From an uncultured candidate division WPS-2 bacterium (GTDB taxonomy: Bacteria > Vulcanimicrobiota > Vulcanimicrobiia > Vulcanimicrobiales > Vulcanimicrobiaceae), in the NCBI GenBank assembly GCA_937927945.1, contig CALEYW010000018.1, positions 1 to 64,000 of the forward strand: a stretch of DNA of 64,000 nucleotides, written 5' to 3'. Every line of letters begins with the position of its first letter. Position 1 is the first letter of the stretch. The notes beneath the pieces were generated by a model. It ran no database searches and was not told the DNA's origin. It saw only the letters and a program-made list of their open reading frames with translations. Positions 47,172-55,420 of the stretch are shown piece after piece. Position numbers and translations under genes: made by a program.

Positions 47172-49231
47172 CGCTCCATCACCAGGTTGCCGAAGCCGTC
47201 GATTCGCGCGTGCCAGCCTGGGCCGACATACGTGGTCGCGTCGTATTGTTCGATCACGGCCGGCCCGTCGAACGCATCACCCGGATGCAGCGCGGTGCGT
47301 CCGTAGATCGGCGTGTCGACGAAGGCCGATCCGTCGTACACCTCACGCCGCTCGCGCAGCGCGCGCGATTCGGGCGCGCGGTCCGGCGGCACGACCGCGG
47401 CGACCAGCCGCGGCTTCGGGGTCGTACCCACCGCGACGACCCGCACCGTGACCACCTCGACCGGATCCTGGCGCGCCGCAAACCCGTAGCGGTGTTCGTG
47501 CCGCTGATGGAACGTCTCAACCGCTTCCTCGAGCGTGCGCGGCGCGGTGACGGTGAGTTCGGTCGATTGTCCGACGTACCGCAGGTCGAGCTCGCGCACG
47601 AAGCTGCGTTCCGCTTTCGCGACGCCTTGATCGGCGAGCGCCGCGTCGCCTTCGGCGGCGAGCGCGTCGAAAAGTTTGCGCGCCTGCGCCCACGTGTGCG
47701 CTTCGGCCGGCGCGACGAGCGAACGCAGCGTCGTCGCCCGCACGTCGGCGGCGAGCAGGCCGTACGCCGAGAACACGCCCGGATGCCCCGGTACGACGAC
47801 CCGGCCGACGCCGATGTCCGCCGCGACGGCGCAGGCGTGGAGCGGCCCGCCGCCGCCGAACGCGAGGAGGGTGAAGTCGCGCGGGTCGTGCCCGCGCTCG
47901 ACCGAGACGATGCGCAGGACCTTCGCCATCTCGGCGTCGACCAGCGCGGCGATGCCGGCGGCCGTCCGCTCGACATCGCCGCCGAGCGGTTCCGCAACGG
48001 AGGCGACGGCATCGCGCGAGCGCGTGGCGTCGATCGGGAACGCGCCGTCGAGCAGCGCACGCGGGTTCAAGCGGCGCAGCACGACGTTGGCGTCGGTGAC
48101 GGTCGGACGATCTCCGATGCCGTAGCAGGCGGGACCCGGGTCGGCGCCCGCCGAGAGCGGCCCAACGCGCAGCGTTTGCGCGGCGTCGACCCAGGCGACC
48201 GTCCCGCCGCCCGCGCTGACCTCGGCGAGGTCGACGAACGGGAAGCGCACCGGATAGCCGCTGCCCTTGATCGAGCGCCCGCTGTGCGTCGAACCGGCCG
48301 CTTCGAACGATGCGCTGACTTCCGGCGTACCGTTGAAGATCGTGCCGGCCTTGGCGGTCGTGCCGCCCATGTCGAACGACAGCACGTTGGCGATACCGAG
48401 CGCGCGGCCGAGGTAGGCCGCCCCGATCACGCCGCTCGCGGGACCGCTCTCGATCAGCGTCGCCGGCCGGCGCGAGGCGAGCCTGAGCGCCGCCATCCCG
48501 CCGTCCGAGCGCATCACGAAGATCGGCGCCTGCACGCCGAGCGCGCGCACGCCCTTTGCGACGCGGTCGAGGTAGGCGCGCACGATCGGCGCCAGCGCCG
48601 CGTTGACGACGGTGGTCGAGAAGCGCTCGTATTCGCGATACTGCGGATCGATCTCCGAGGAGAGCGAGACTTCCACCTCCGGAATCGCCGCCGTCAGCGC
48701 CGCGCCGATCGCGCGCTCGTGTTCGCCGTCGACGTCGGCGTGCAGCAACCCCACCGCGACCGCGCGAATCCCGCTCTGCGCGACGGCGGCGACGGCGCGC
48801 TGCACGCTCGCCGCGTCGAGCGGCACGATCACTGTGCCGTCGTGCAGCCGCCGTTCGCGCACGACGTGGCGGTCCTCGCGCAGCGCCAGCGGCTTCGGCC
48901 GCGTCACGTTGAGGTCGTAGATCGCGCTGCGGTTCTGCCGCCCGATTTCCAGCACGTCCCGAAATCCCTCGGTCGTGATGAACGCGACCCGCGGCAATTC
49001 CAGATGCACTTGTCCGAGCAGTGCATTCGTCGCGATCGTGCTGGCATGTGCAACGAGCGCGATCTCGTGCGGCGCGATCTCCGCCAGCAACGCCCGCAGT
49101 GCGTCGAGCAGCCCGTCCTCCGGCGCCCGCGGCGTCGACGACACCTTGTGCCGCACGAGCCGACCGTCGTCCGCGAGCGCGACGAGATCGGTGAACGTCC
49201 CGCCGATGTCGATTCCGACGCGCCAGCTCAC
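47168..49231 (-). CDS. hyuA: hydantoinase/oxoprolinase A-type (ATP-binding) subunit
   Basis: 687 residues. It begins WRVGIDIGGTFTDLVALADDGRLVRHKVSSTP, the actin-fold phosphate-1 loop. It continues with the HyuA_N segment VAHASTIATNALL, the central GPASGVIGAAYLGRALGIANVLSFDMGGTTAK, and a C-terminal HyuA domain (FHQRHEHRYGFA). It provides the ATP-dependent half of the HyuAB enzyme. The GTG start overlaps the livF stop, so importer and enzyme are made from one transcript. Confidence 0.95.
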   Translation of the reverse strand: MSWRVGIDIGGTFTDLVALADDGRLVRHKVSSTPRAPEDGLLDALRALLAEIAPHEIALVAHASTIATNALLGQVHLELPRVAFITTEGFRDVLEIGRQNRSAIYDLNVTRPKPLALREDRHVVRERRLHDGTVIVPLDAASVQRAVAAVAQSGIRAVAVGLLHADVDGEHERAIGAALTAAIPEVEVSLSSEIDPQYREYERFSTTVVNAALAPIVRAYLDRVAKGVRALGVQAPIFVMRSDGGMAALRLASRRPATLIESGPASGVIGAAYLGRALGIANVLSFDMGGTTAKAGTIFNGTPEVSASFEAAGSTHSGRSIKGSGYPVRFPFVDLAEVSAGGGTVAWVDAAQTLRVGPLSAGADPGPACYGIGDRPTVTDANVVLRRLNPRALLDGAFPIDATRSRDAVASVAEPLGGDVERTAAGIAALVDAEMAKVLRIVSVERGHDPRDFTLLAFGGGGPLHACAVAADIGVGRVVVPGHPGVFSAYGLLAADVRATTLRSLVAPAEAHTWAQARKLFDALAAEGDAALADQGVAKAERSFVRELDLRYVGQSTELTVTAPRTLEEAVETFHQRHEHRYGFAARQDPVEVVTVRVVAVGTTPKPRLVAAVVPPDRAPESRALRERREVYDGSAFVDTPIYGRTALHPGDAFDGPAVIEQYDATTYVGPGWHARIDGFGNLVMER

Positions 49232-49950
49232 GTGGCAACGATTCCCAGGAAGGCTTCTTGCACGAGGGGATCTCCGATCAGGTCGGACGCGTCGCCGGAC
49301 AAGACGACGCGGCCGGTTTGGAGGACGTAAGCGGTGTCGGCGGCGCGCAGGGCTTCGCCGACGTTCTGCTCGACCAGCAAAACGGTCGTTCCTCCCGTGG
49401 CGATCGCGCGGATGCCGGCGTAGATCTGCGGGATGAGTTTCGGCGCGATACCGAGCGACGGTTCGTCGAGCATCAGCAGTCGTGGCGCGCTCATCGTGCC
49501 GCGCGCGATCGCGAGCATCTGCTGTTCGCCGCCCGAGAGCGTGGACGCACGCTGTTCCAGGCGTTCGCGCAGAATCGGAAACGCCGCGAAGGCGGCTTCG
49601 AGCCGCGTCCGGCGATGCTTCGCGTCGCGATCGATGTACGCGCCGAGCAGCAGGTTGTCGCGTACGGTCGCGGAGGCGAAGACGCGCCGCCCTTCCGGCA
49701 CGTGCGCGATGCCGAGGCGCACGATGCGGTGTGCCGGAACGCGCGTGATGTCGTCGCCGGCGAAGCGGATCGTCCCGCTCTGCGCACGCACGAGGCCGCT
49801 GATCGCGCGCAGGAGCGAGGTCTTGCCGGCACCGTTCGCACCGACGAGCGCTACGACGGCGCCGGCCTCGGCGCGCAGCGAGACGTCCTGCAGCGCGCGC
49901 ATGCCGTCGTACCCGACCGCGATGTGGTCGATCTCCAGCAACGCGCTCAC
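49228..49950 (-). CDS. livF: branched-chain amino-acid-type ABC transporter ATPase
   Basis: 240 residues from a GTG that overlaps the livG stop. LivF-type ATPase: Walker A GANGAGKTS (37-45), Q-loop region, signature LSGGEQQMLAIARG, Walker B LLMLDEPSLG and the family mark LGIAPKLIPQI. With LivG it energises uptake of the ligand bound by LivK. Confidence 0.95.
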   Translation of the reverse strand: MSALLEIDHIAVGYDGMRALQDVSLRAEAGAVVALVGANGAGKTSLLRAISGLVRAQSGTIRFAGDDITRVPAHRIVRLGIAHVPEGRRVFASATVRDNLLLGAYIDRDAKHRRTRLEAAFAAFPILRERLEQRASTLSGGEQQMLAIARGTMSAPRLLMLDEPSLGIAPKLIPQIYAGIRAIATGGTTVLLVEQNVGEALRAADTAYVLQTGRVVLSGDASDLIGDPLVQEAFLGIVAT

Positions 49951-50681
49951 GACGCGGCCTCGGCGATCGGCGAGCCGAGATACGCCTCGATCACCTGCGG
50001 GTCGCGCACCGCTTCGGCCGCCGTTCCGCTGAAGATCGTTTTCCCCGCCGCGATGACGACCACGTGGTCGGCGATCGGCATGAGGACCTCCATGACGTGC
50101 TCCACCATCAGCACGGTGATTCCGCGCGCCAGGATCCGCCGCAGCAATCCGACCGCGTCGCGGCACTCCGCGGGCGTGAGCCCGGCCATGACCTCGTCGA
50201 GCAGCAGCAGCGCCGGTTCGGTGGCGAGCGCGCGCGCGACCTCGAGCCGCTTCTTGTCGGCGATCGTCAGCGCGCGGCCAAGGCGATGGCGCTTCTCGGC
50301 CAAGCCGACGAAGCCGAGGATCTCCTCGGCGCGCGCCGTCGCGTCGGCAACCTGCGGGTGACGCAGCAGCGCGCCCGTCGTCACCGCTTCGAGCACGGTC
50401 ATGTCGGCGAAGGTCTGGACGATCTGGTACGTCCGCCCGATGCCCAGCCGAGCGACGCGATGGTAGGCCATCCCGCCGATCTCCGCGTCGCGAAAGAGAA
50501 CGCTGCCCGCGCTCGGCCGCTCGGCGCCCGCGATGCACGAGAACGCGGTGGACTTGCCCGCTCCGTTCGGACCGATCAAACCCGTGAGCTTCCCCGCTTC
50601 GACGTCGAGGTCGACGCCGTCGAGCGCGCGCACCGAACCGAAGCGCTTCGCGAGGCCGCGGACACGCAGCAGCGCGGTCAT
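49947..50681 (-). CDS. livG: branched-chain amino-acid-type ABC transporter ATPase
   Basis: 244 residues. LivG-type ATPase: RVRGLAKRFGSVRALDGVDLDVEAG, Walker A GPNGAGKST (37-45), GIGRTYQIVQTFADMTVLEAV, and Walker B LLLLDEVMAGLTPAE. The signature segment LTIADKKRLEVARALA lacks the usual LSGG and instead reads LTIADKKR, a variant common in LivG proteins. It is coupled to livM upstream and livF downstream. Confidence 0.95.
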   Translation of the reverse strand: MTALLRVRGLAKRFGSVRALDGVDLDVEAGKLTGLIGPNGAGKSTAFSCIAGAERPSAGSVLFRDAEIGGMAYHRVARLGIGRTYQIVQTFADMTVLEAVTTGALLRHPQVADATARAEEILGFVGLAEKRHRLGRALTIADKKRLEVARALATEPALLLLDEVMAGLTPAECRDAVGLLRRILARGITVLMVEHVMEVLMPIADHVVVIAAGKTIFSGTAAEAVRDPQVIEAYLGSPIAEAAS

Positions 50682-51634
50682 GCCGTCGCACCGCGGCGGC
50701 GCCGGATCGCGTCGACGACGGTGCCGACGATGCCGCGCGGACGCAATGCAGCGATCAGACAGATGATCGCGCCGTAGATGACCAGGTCGTAGCCCTTTCC
50801 CGCGCCGCCGAATTTCAGCGCGACGCCCTTGGCCAAAACGACGTAGACGAGCGCGCCGACCGCCGGTCCCCACAGCGTGCCGATCCCGCCGACGACGCCG
50901 ATCAGCGCGATGTCGATCGAGATCGCCAGGGCGATCGTCGAGGGCGGGTCGACGAAGAGGTTGTACTGCGCATAGAGGACGCCGGCCGCCGATGCCATCA
51001 CCGCGGACCACGCGAACGCGATCAGCTTCCAGCGGCGCTCGTCGATACCGACGGACGCGGCCGCGGCATGATTCGCGCGCAGCGCGCGCAGGTAGTATCC
51101 GAGCCGCGACCGCTCGAGGCCGATCGTCGCCAGCTGCACGAGCGCGAAGAGCGCCAGCGCGAGGACGACGTACGGTCCCTTCTGCGCGAACTGCAAGTTC
51201 GCCCAACCCGGCGCGATCGGCAGTTCGAACCCATTGGCCTTGCCGAGCCACGGCGAGACGCGCACGAACGCGTCGATGAGCGCTGCGACCGCGATCGTCG
51301 CGATCGAGAAGTAGTGCCCGCGCAGCGCGAGGGTGGGAAACCCGGTCACCAGCGCGAGCGCGGCGGCGACGAGTGCGCCGAGGCCGAACGCCAGCCACGG
51401 CGAGAGCCCGTGCGTGACGCACAGCGCCGCCGCGTACGCCCCGCATCCGAAGAAGATCGCGTGGCCGAACGAGATGTTGCCCGCGTAACCGCTGATCCAA
51501 TTCCACGATTGGCCGAGCACCGCGTACAGCAGCAAGGTGAAGAGCAGGTCGAGCAGCACGGCGTCGTGGACACCGGCGACCGCGAGCAACCCGACGACGA
51601 CGATCGCGCCGAGCGCCAAGAGATGCGGTCTCAC
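50678..51634 (-). CDS. livM: branched-chain amino-acid-type ABC transporter permease
   Basis: 318 residues from a GTG overlapping the livH stop. About nine hydrophobic helices. Family marks: LLLYAVLGQSWNWISGYAGNISFGHAIFFGCGAY near the N-terminus, the cytoplasmic EAA-like loop RSRLGYYLRALRANHAAAASVGID, and LIGVVGGIGTLWGPAVGA. It forms the channel with LivH. Confidence 0.95.
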   Translation of the reverse strand: MRPHLLALGAIVVVGLLAVAGVHDAVLLDLLFTLLLYAVLGQSWNWISGYAGNISFGHAIFFGCGAYAAALCVTHGLSPWLAFGLGALVAAALALVTGFPTLALRGHYFSIATIAVAALIDAFVRVSPWLGKANGFELPIAPGWANLQFAQKGPYVVLALALFALVQLATIGLERSRLGYYLRALRANHAAAASVGIDERRWKLIAFAWSAVMASAAGVLYAQYNLFVDPPSTIALAISIDIALIGVVGGIGTLWGPAVGALVYVVLAKGVALKFGGAGKGYDLVIYGAIICLIAALRPRGIVGTVVDAIRRRRGATA

Positions 51635-52497
51635 CGGCGTCCGAGCAATCCCTGCGGACGCAGCAGCACGACGACGAGATAGGCGAGGAACACCGGCACC
51701 ATCTTCAGTTCCGGCGAGAGATAGTAGCCCCCGAACACTTCCAGCATCCCGACCAGCAGCGCGCCGACCAGCGCGCCTTGGATGCTGCCGAATCCGCCGA
51801 GCGCGACGACCACGAACGCGGTCAGCGCGAACGACGCGCCGGCGGTCGGGTAGACCGGATACGACAGCATGAGCAGCGCGCCGGCGGCGCCGACGCAGGC
51901 CGCGCCCATGCCGAAGGCGAGGCCGTTGATGCGCTGCACGTCGATCCCCATCAGCGTCGCCGCGATGCGATCTTCCGCGACGGCGCGCATCGCGCGGCCG
52001 GTCTCGGTGTATTCCACGAACGCGTAGAGTCCGGCGGTGAGCAGCAGGGCGCCGATCCCTTCGACGACCGTCGCTTGTGAGACGGCCAGTCCGGCGAAGC
52101 GGATCGTTCCCTGAAACGGCGGGCGCGGCGCGGAGAGGAAGTCGCTCGAGAACACCGCTTGCGCGATCCCTTGCAGCAGCACGAGCAGACCGAACGTGCC
52201 GAACACCGTCGCCTCCGGCGGCCCCGCGAGGAGCCGCCGGACGAACAGCCGGTAGACCACGATGCCGAACAAGAACAACGCGATCGCGACGAGCGGAAGA
52301 CCGAGCAGCGGGCCGATCCCGACCAGAGCCAGTCCGAGCGCCGCGTACATCGCGAGCATCAGGAACTCGCCGTGCGCGAAGTTGACCACGTCCATCACGC
52401 CGTACACCAGCGTGAGGCCGACCGCAACGAGCGCGAAGACGAGTCCCGTCAGCAGCCCGCTGGCGAGCAGTTGCGCGAAGGTGGTCAGCGCTTCCAT
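51631..52497 (-). CDS. livH: branched-chain amino-acid-type ABC transporter permease
   Basis: 288 residues from the ATG at 52497, inside the last codons of livK (13-nt overlap). Eight or so transmembrane helices. Marks: GLVFALVAVGLTLVYGVMDVVNFAHGEFLML, the loop TETGRAMRAVAEDRIAATLMGID, and VVVALGGFGSIQGALVGALLVG. It pairs with LivM. Confidence 0.95.
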   Translation of the reverse strand: MEALTTFAQLLASGLLTGLVFALVAVGLTLVYGVMDVVNFAHGEFLMLAMYAALGLALVGIGPLLGLPLVAIALFLFGIVVYRLFVRRLLAGPPEATVFGTFGLLVLLQGIAQAVFSSDFLSAPRPPFQGTIRFAGLAVSQATVVEGIGALLLTAGLYAFVEYTETGRAMRAVAEDRIAATLMGIDVQRINGLAFGMGAACVGAAGALLMLSYPVYPTAGASFALTAFVVVALGGFGSIQGALVGALLVGMLEVFGGYYLSPELKMVPVFLAYLVVVLLRPQGLLGRR

Positions 52498-53750
52498 GCC
52501 GGCATCGGCCAGATCGACGCCTTCGTGGCGATGTCGAACGGCCACACGGTTTCGTACTTGCCGCCCTGAATCTGCTCGATGATCCCAGCGCCGCCTTCAT
52601 TCTGGCCCTGCGCGTCGAACTTGATGCTCTTCCACGGCATCAGCGTGAGGTTGCCGGGGATGTTCGTCGCGGCGAGCGCCGTGCGAATGGCGTCGGGCTT
52701 GGTCGAGCCGGCGCGGTCGATCGCGTCGGCGAGGACCAGAACGCCCATGAAATCGCGCGCAGTGTTGCCGTCGAGCGATTTGTCGCCGAAGCGCTGGCGG
52801 AACAGCTGATCGATCAGCGGGACCGCTTGATTGCGGTGTTTGATCGCCAGCGAGAACACCTCGCGGGTGAAGATGCCCTCGGCGTCGGCGCCCTCAGCCT
52901 TGATGAAGCCGGGATCGATGAAGCCCGCGTCCTGCGCCATGATCGCCTTGGGCTGAACGTTCTGGTCCTTGAAACCGCGCATGTAGAGCAGCGCGTCGGG
53001 GAGGTACGAGGCCATCATGATGACGTCGGGTGCGGCCGACTTGACCTTCTGCACCTCGGCGTTGACCTCGGTCGTCGTCGCCGGATACGCGATGCGGGTG
53101 ACGATGTCGTAACCGCGATGCTTGCCGATGTCTTCTTCCGCATCGCTCGCGCCGGTACCGAATAGGCCGTCCTCGCCGAGGATCGCGACCTTCTTCACGT
53201 CGACTTTCTTCGTGCGCTTGAGATCGGCGAAGAACTGATAGAAATTCTCCGCGAACGTCGCATCACTGGGAGTGCTGCGGAAGAACCACTTGAGGCCGCG
53301 CGCTGTAAGGCCGGGCGCCGAGGAGTCGGGGTTGAGGAACGGGATTCCGTAGCGCTCGGCCACCTGCGACGCCGTCGCGGTCGTCGACGAGATGTAGCAG
53401 CCGATCAACGCGACCGCATGTTCCTGCGTGATCAGCTGTTCCGCGGCGGCACGCGCCTGATCGGGTTTGCCCTGCGAATCGGCGAAGACCAGCTTGATAC
53501 GCGCGTGCAGGTGCGGCAGCCCGTTCTTCCCGACCATCGGCAGTGGATAGCTGACGTGTCCGTTGACGAGATCGGCGGCCAATTGCTGCGCCGCCCGCAG
53601 GCCCGCCCCGGTTTGCGCGGACGCGCCGGTGAGCGGCAGGATCGAACCGATGACGATCACGGGCTGATCGGCAGCTTGCGTTCGGCCGAACGGAATCGCG
53701 GAGACGGCGAGCGCGGCAGCGAGCGCGAGGCACCTACGTCGGACGGGCAT
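52485..53750 (-). CDS. livK: periplasmic substrate-binding protein of the Liv-type importer
   Basis: 421 residues with GGAGGT just before the ATG. Signal peptide cleaves after TQA (about residue 26). A Peripla_BP_6 type I fold follows: IVIGSILPLTGASAQTGAGLRAAQQLAADLVNG, AVALIGCYISSTTATASQVAERYGIPFLNPDSSAP, KKVAILGEDGLFG and APDVIMMASYLPDALLYMRGF. Related proteins bind amino acids, amides or urea. The ligand is unknown. It begins 11 bp after the fusion-regulator gene. Confidence 0.93.
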   Translation of the reverse strand: MPVRRRCLALAAALAVSAIPFGRTQAADQPVIVIGSILPLTGASAQTGAGLRAAQQLAADLVNGHVSYPLPMVGKNGLPHLHARIKLVFADSQGKPDQARAAAEQLITQEHAVALIGCYISSTTATASQVAERYGIPFLNPDSSAPGLTARGLKWFFRSTPSDATFAENFYQFFADLKRTKKVDVKKVAILGEDGLFGTGASDAEEDIGKHRGYDIVTRIAYPATTTEVNAEVQKVKSAAPDVIMMASYLPDALLYMRGFKDQNVQPKAIMAQDAGFIDPGFIKAEGADAEGIFTREVFSLAIKHRNQAVPLIDQLFRQRFGDKSLDGNTARDFMGVLVLADAIDRAGSTKPDAIRTALAATNIPGNLTLMPWKSIKFDAQGQNEGGAGIIEQIQGGKYETVWPFDIATKASIWPMPAWKR

Positions 53751-53761
53751 GCGAACCTCCT

Positions 53762-55189
53762 TTATGATGAGCGTGCAGAGCGAGCCGCGACCGAGGCGGA
53801 GAGAGCGCGCGCGAGCGCGTCCTCGCCGAGCGCCCGTGCCATGCGGTCGTGCACGAGGCGCGTTGCCGCGACGAAACGGTCGCGGGCCGCCTCGTCGAGC
53901 GTGATGAAGGTCATGCGCCGCGCGAGTTCGCCGCGCAGCTCGTCGTCGAGCCGCTCGGCGTCCGCCCGCATCTCGGCCAGCGCGTCGCGCATCGCATCGC
54001 GCACGATTCCGCCCCCCGCGCCGAGCGCCGCGAGGATCTCGGCGTTCGCCACCACGACGTGCGCCGAGAGCGCGTGCCGCGTCTCGATCAGAAAGCGCTG
54101 GTGTTTCCAGATCTCGAGGCCGACGGCGTTGGCGAACGAGTTCTCCTGCGCGTCGATCTCGCGCGCGGCGAGCGCTTCGGCGAGCCGCGGAAACGGCAGC
54201 GGCACCGCGATCGCGCCGAACGCCTCCGCCAGATGGACGTTGATCGGCGATTGCTGTACGCGCAGCCGCAAACCCCCGAGCTGCGCCGGCTCGCGCGCCT
54301 CGACGTCGTATGTCGAGACGTTGCGGAAACCGTTTTCGACGAAGCCGATCCCCGCCAGGCCAAATGTATCCGCGCCCGCCAGGACGGACGCACCGAATGG
54401 GCCGTCGCAAAAAGCGCGCGCGTGCGCGAACGAATCGAGCAGGTACGGCAGCTCCATCAACTGCGCGTCGGGGATCAGGTTTCCGACGACCGGCGCGGTC
54501 ACGGCTGCGAGCGCGACGTCACCGCTGCGCACGTCGACCAGCGTCTGCAGTTCGCCGCCCGGCGCGCGCGAGGGGAGCTCGAGCTCGATGCGCATCGCGC
54601 CGCCGCTCAACTCGCCGACGAGTTCGGCGAAGCGGGTGAGCACCCGGCCGACCGTCGATCGCGGCACCGTCAGCGTCACGGCGCGCAGCGTCGTCACCAG
54701 TCCCGCGCGCGGGCGGGTGGCGAACGTGCGCGCCGCGGGCGCGCCCGCAGCGACCGGCGCCGGTGCCTGCACCACCCGGTCGACCCGGGCCAGCGTCTCG
54801 GGCGCGAGATCAGGATCGAGCAGGCTGAGCGCGCGGCCGATCGGTTCCAGATCGCGGGCCAGCCGGCGGCCCGCCTCGGTGGCGTGCACGCGGATCACCC
54901 GGCGATCGTCGCAATCGGGCCGCCGCTCGGCGATCCCGGCCGCTTCGAGCTTGTCGAGGTGGCCGCTGAGGGATGACCCGTCGAGATGGAGGTCGGCCGC
55001 GATGTCCGATGGCCGCCGCCCTCCGTCGTCTGTCGCGAGCAAAAGCAAGACGAAGTACGGGACGTAGCTGAGGCCGTGAGGGCGCAGCGTACGATTGTAC
55101 TCGCGCACGATCCCGCGCGCGGCCACGTCGAGGCGAAAACCTCGAAAATCGGGCGGGCGAAGGGCCCCTAGGGCGGGGGTCGCGGCCAC
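53762..55189 (-). CDS. fusion of a MarR DNA-binding domain with a DctP/TRAP solute-binding domain
   Basis: 475 residues from the GTG at 55189, with AGGAG 6 nt upstream. The TTG at 55231 lies before the promoter. Residues about 20-140 are a MarR winged helix (RPSDIAADLHLDGSSLSGHLDKLEAAGIAERR, DDRRVIRVHATEAG). After an Ala/Pro linker (141-165), residues 166-475 match a TRAP-type DctP receptor: IGFVENGFRNVS, QLGGLRLRVQQSP with the likely carboxylate-binding Arg310, PFPRLAEALAAREIDAQEN at 332-350, and WKHQRFLIETRH. There is no signal peptide or membrane helix, so the binding domain should be cytosolic. It heads the liv-hyu operon. Confidence 0.88.
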   Translation of the reverse strand: MAATPALGALRPPDFRGFRLDVAARGIVREYNRTLRPHGLSYVPYFVLLLLATDDGGRRPSDIAADLHLDGSSLSGHLDKLEAAGIAERRPDCDDRRVIRVHATEAGRRLARDLEPIGRALSLLDPDLAPETLARVDRVVQAPAPVAAGAPAARTFATRPRAGLVTTLRAVTLTVPRSTVGRVLTRFAELVGELSGGAMRIELELPSRAPGGELQTLVDVRSGDVALAAVTAPVVGNLIPDAQLMELPYLLDSFAHARAFCDGPFGASVLAGADTFGLAGIGFVENGFRNVSTYDVEAREPAQLGGLRLRVQQSPINVHLAEAFGAIAVPLPFPRLAEALAAREIDAQENSFANAVGLEIWKHQRFLIETRHALSAHVVVANAEILAALGAGGGIVRDAMRDALAEMRADAERLDDELRGELARRMTFITLDEAARDRFVAATRLVHDRMARALGEDALARALSASVAARSARSS

Positions 55190-55216
55190 GGCACTCTCCT
55201 GGCGGGCAGTGCGGCA

Positions 55217-55245
55217 ACGATAGCGTCCCAACCAGGCTACGTCAA
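55217..55245 (-). promoter_or_regulatory. promoter of the nine-gene liv-hyu operon
   Basis: On the minus strand, TTGACG (55245-55240), a 17-bp spacer and TATCGT (55222-55217), giving a start near 55210 and a 20-nt leader. An AT-rich direct repeat TCAATATTTCAAT overlaps and flanks the -35 (55242-55254) and could be the regulator's site. Confidence 0.7.
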
Positions 55246-55319
55246 TATTTCAATCCCGAAGTAAATTCGGCACCCACTCGCTGTCACACTGGCGCTGACG
55301 GCGTGAGGTTGCTTCCCTT

Positions 55320-55348
55320 TTGGGTAGGGAGTCGAGGCGGCGTATGCA
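55320..55348 (+). promoter_or_regulatory. possible promoter of the lipoprotein gene
   Basis: TTGGGT (55320-55325), a 17-bp spacer and TATGCA (55343-55348) within a short ATGCAAT repeat. The transcript leader would be about 65 nt and contains a 6-bp hairpin, CGGAAG / CTTCCG. The remaining gap between this and the divergent operon promoter shows nothing else. Confidence 0.4.
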
Positions 55349-55420
55349 ATATGCAATATACATTTGCTTCCTACCGGACGTCTGCGGAAGATCAAACTTC
55401 CGAGAAGGTGTTGCTCCAAA

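Noticed and set aside
55190..55231. Upstream TTG start (55231) for the MarR-DctP gene
   Set aside because: It lies upstream of the -10 box of the operon promoter. The GTG at 55189 has AGGAG at proper distance.
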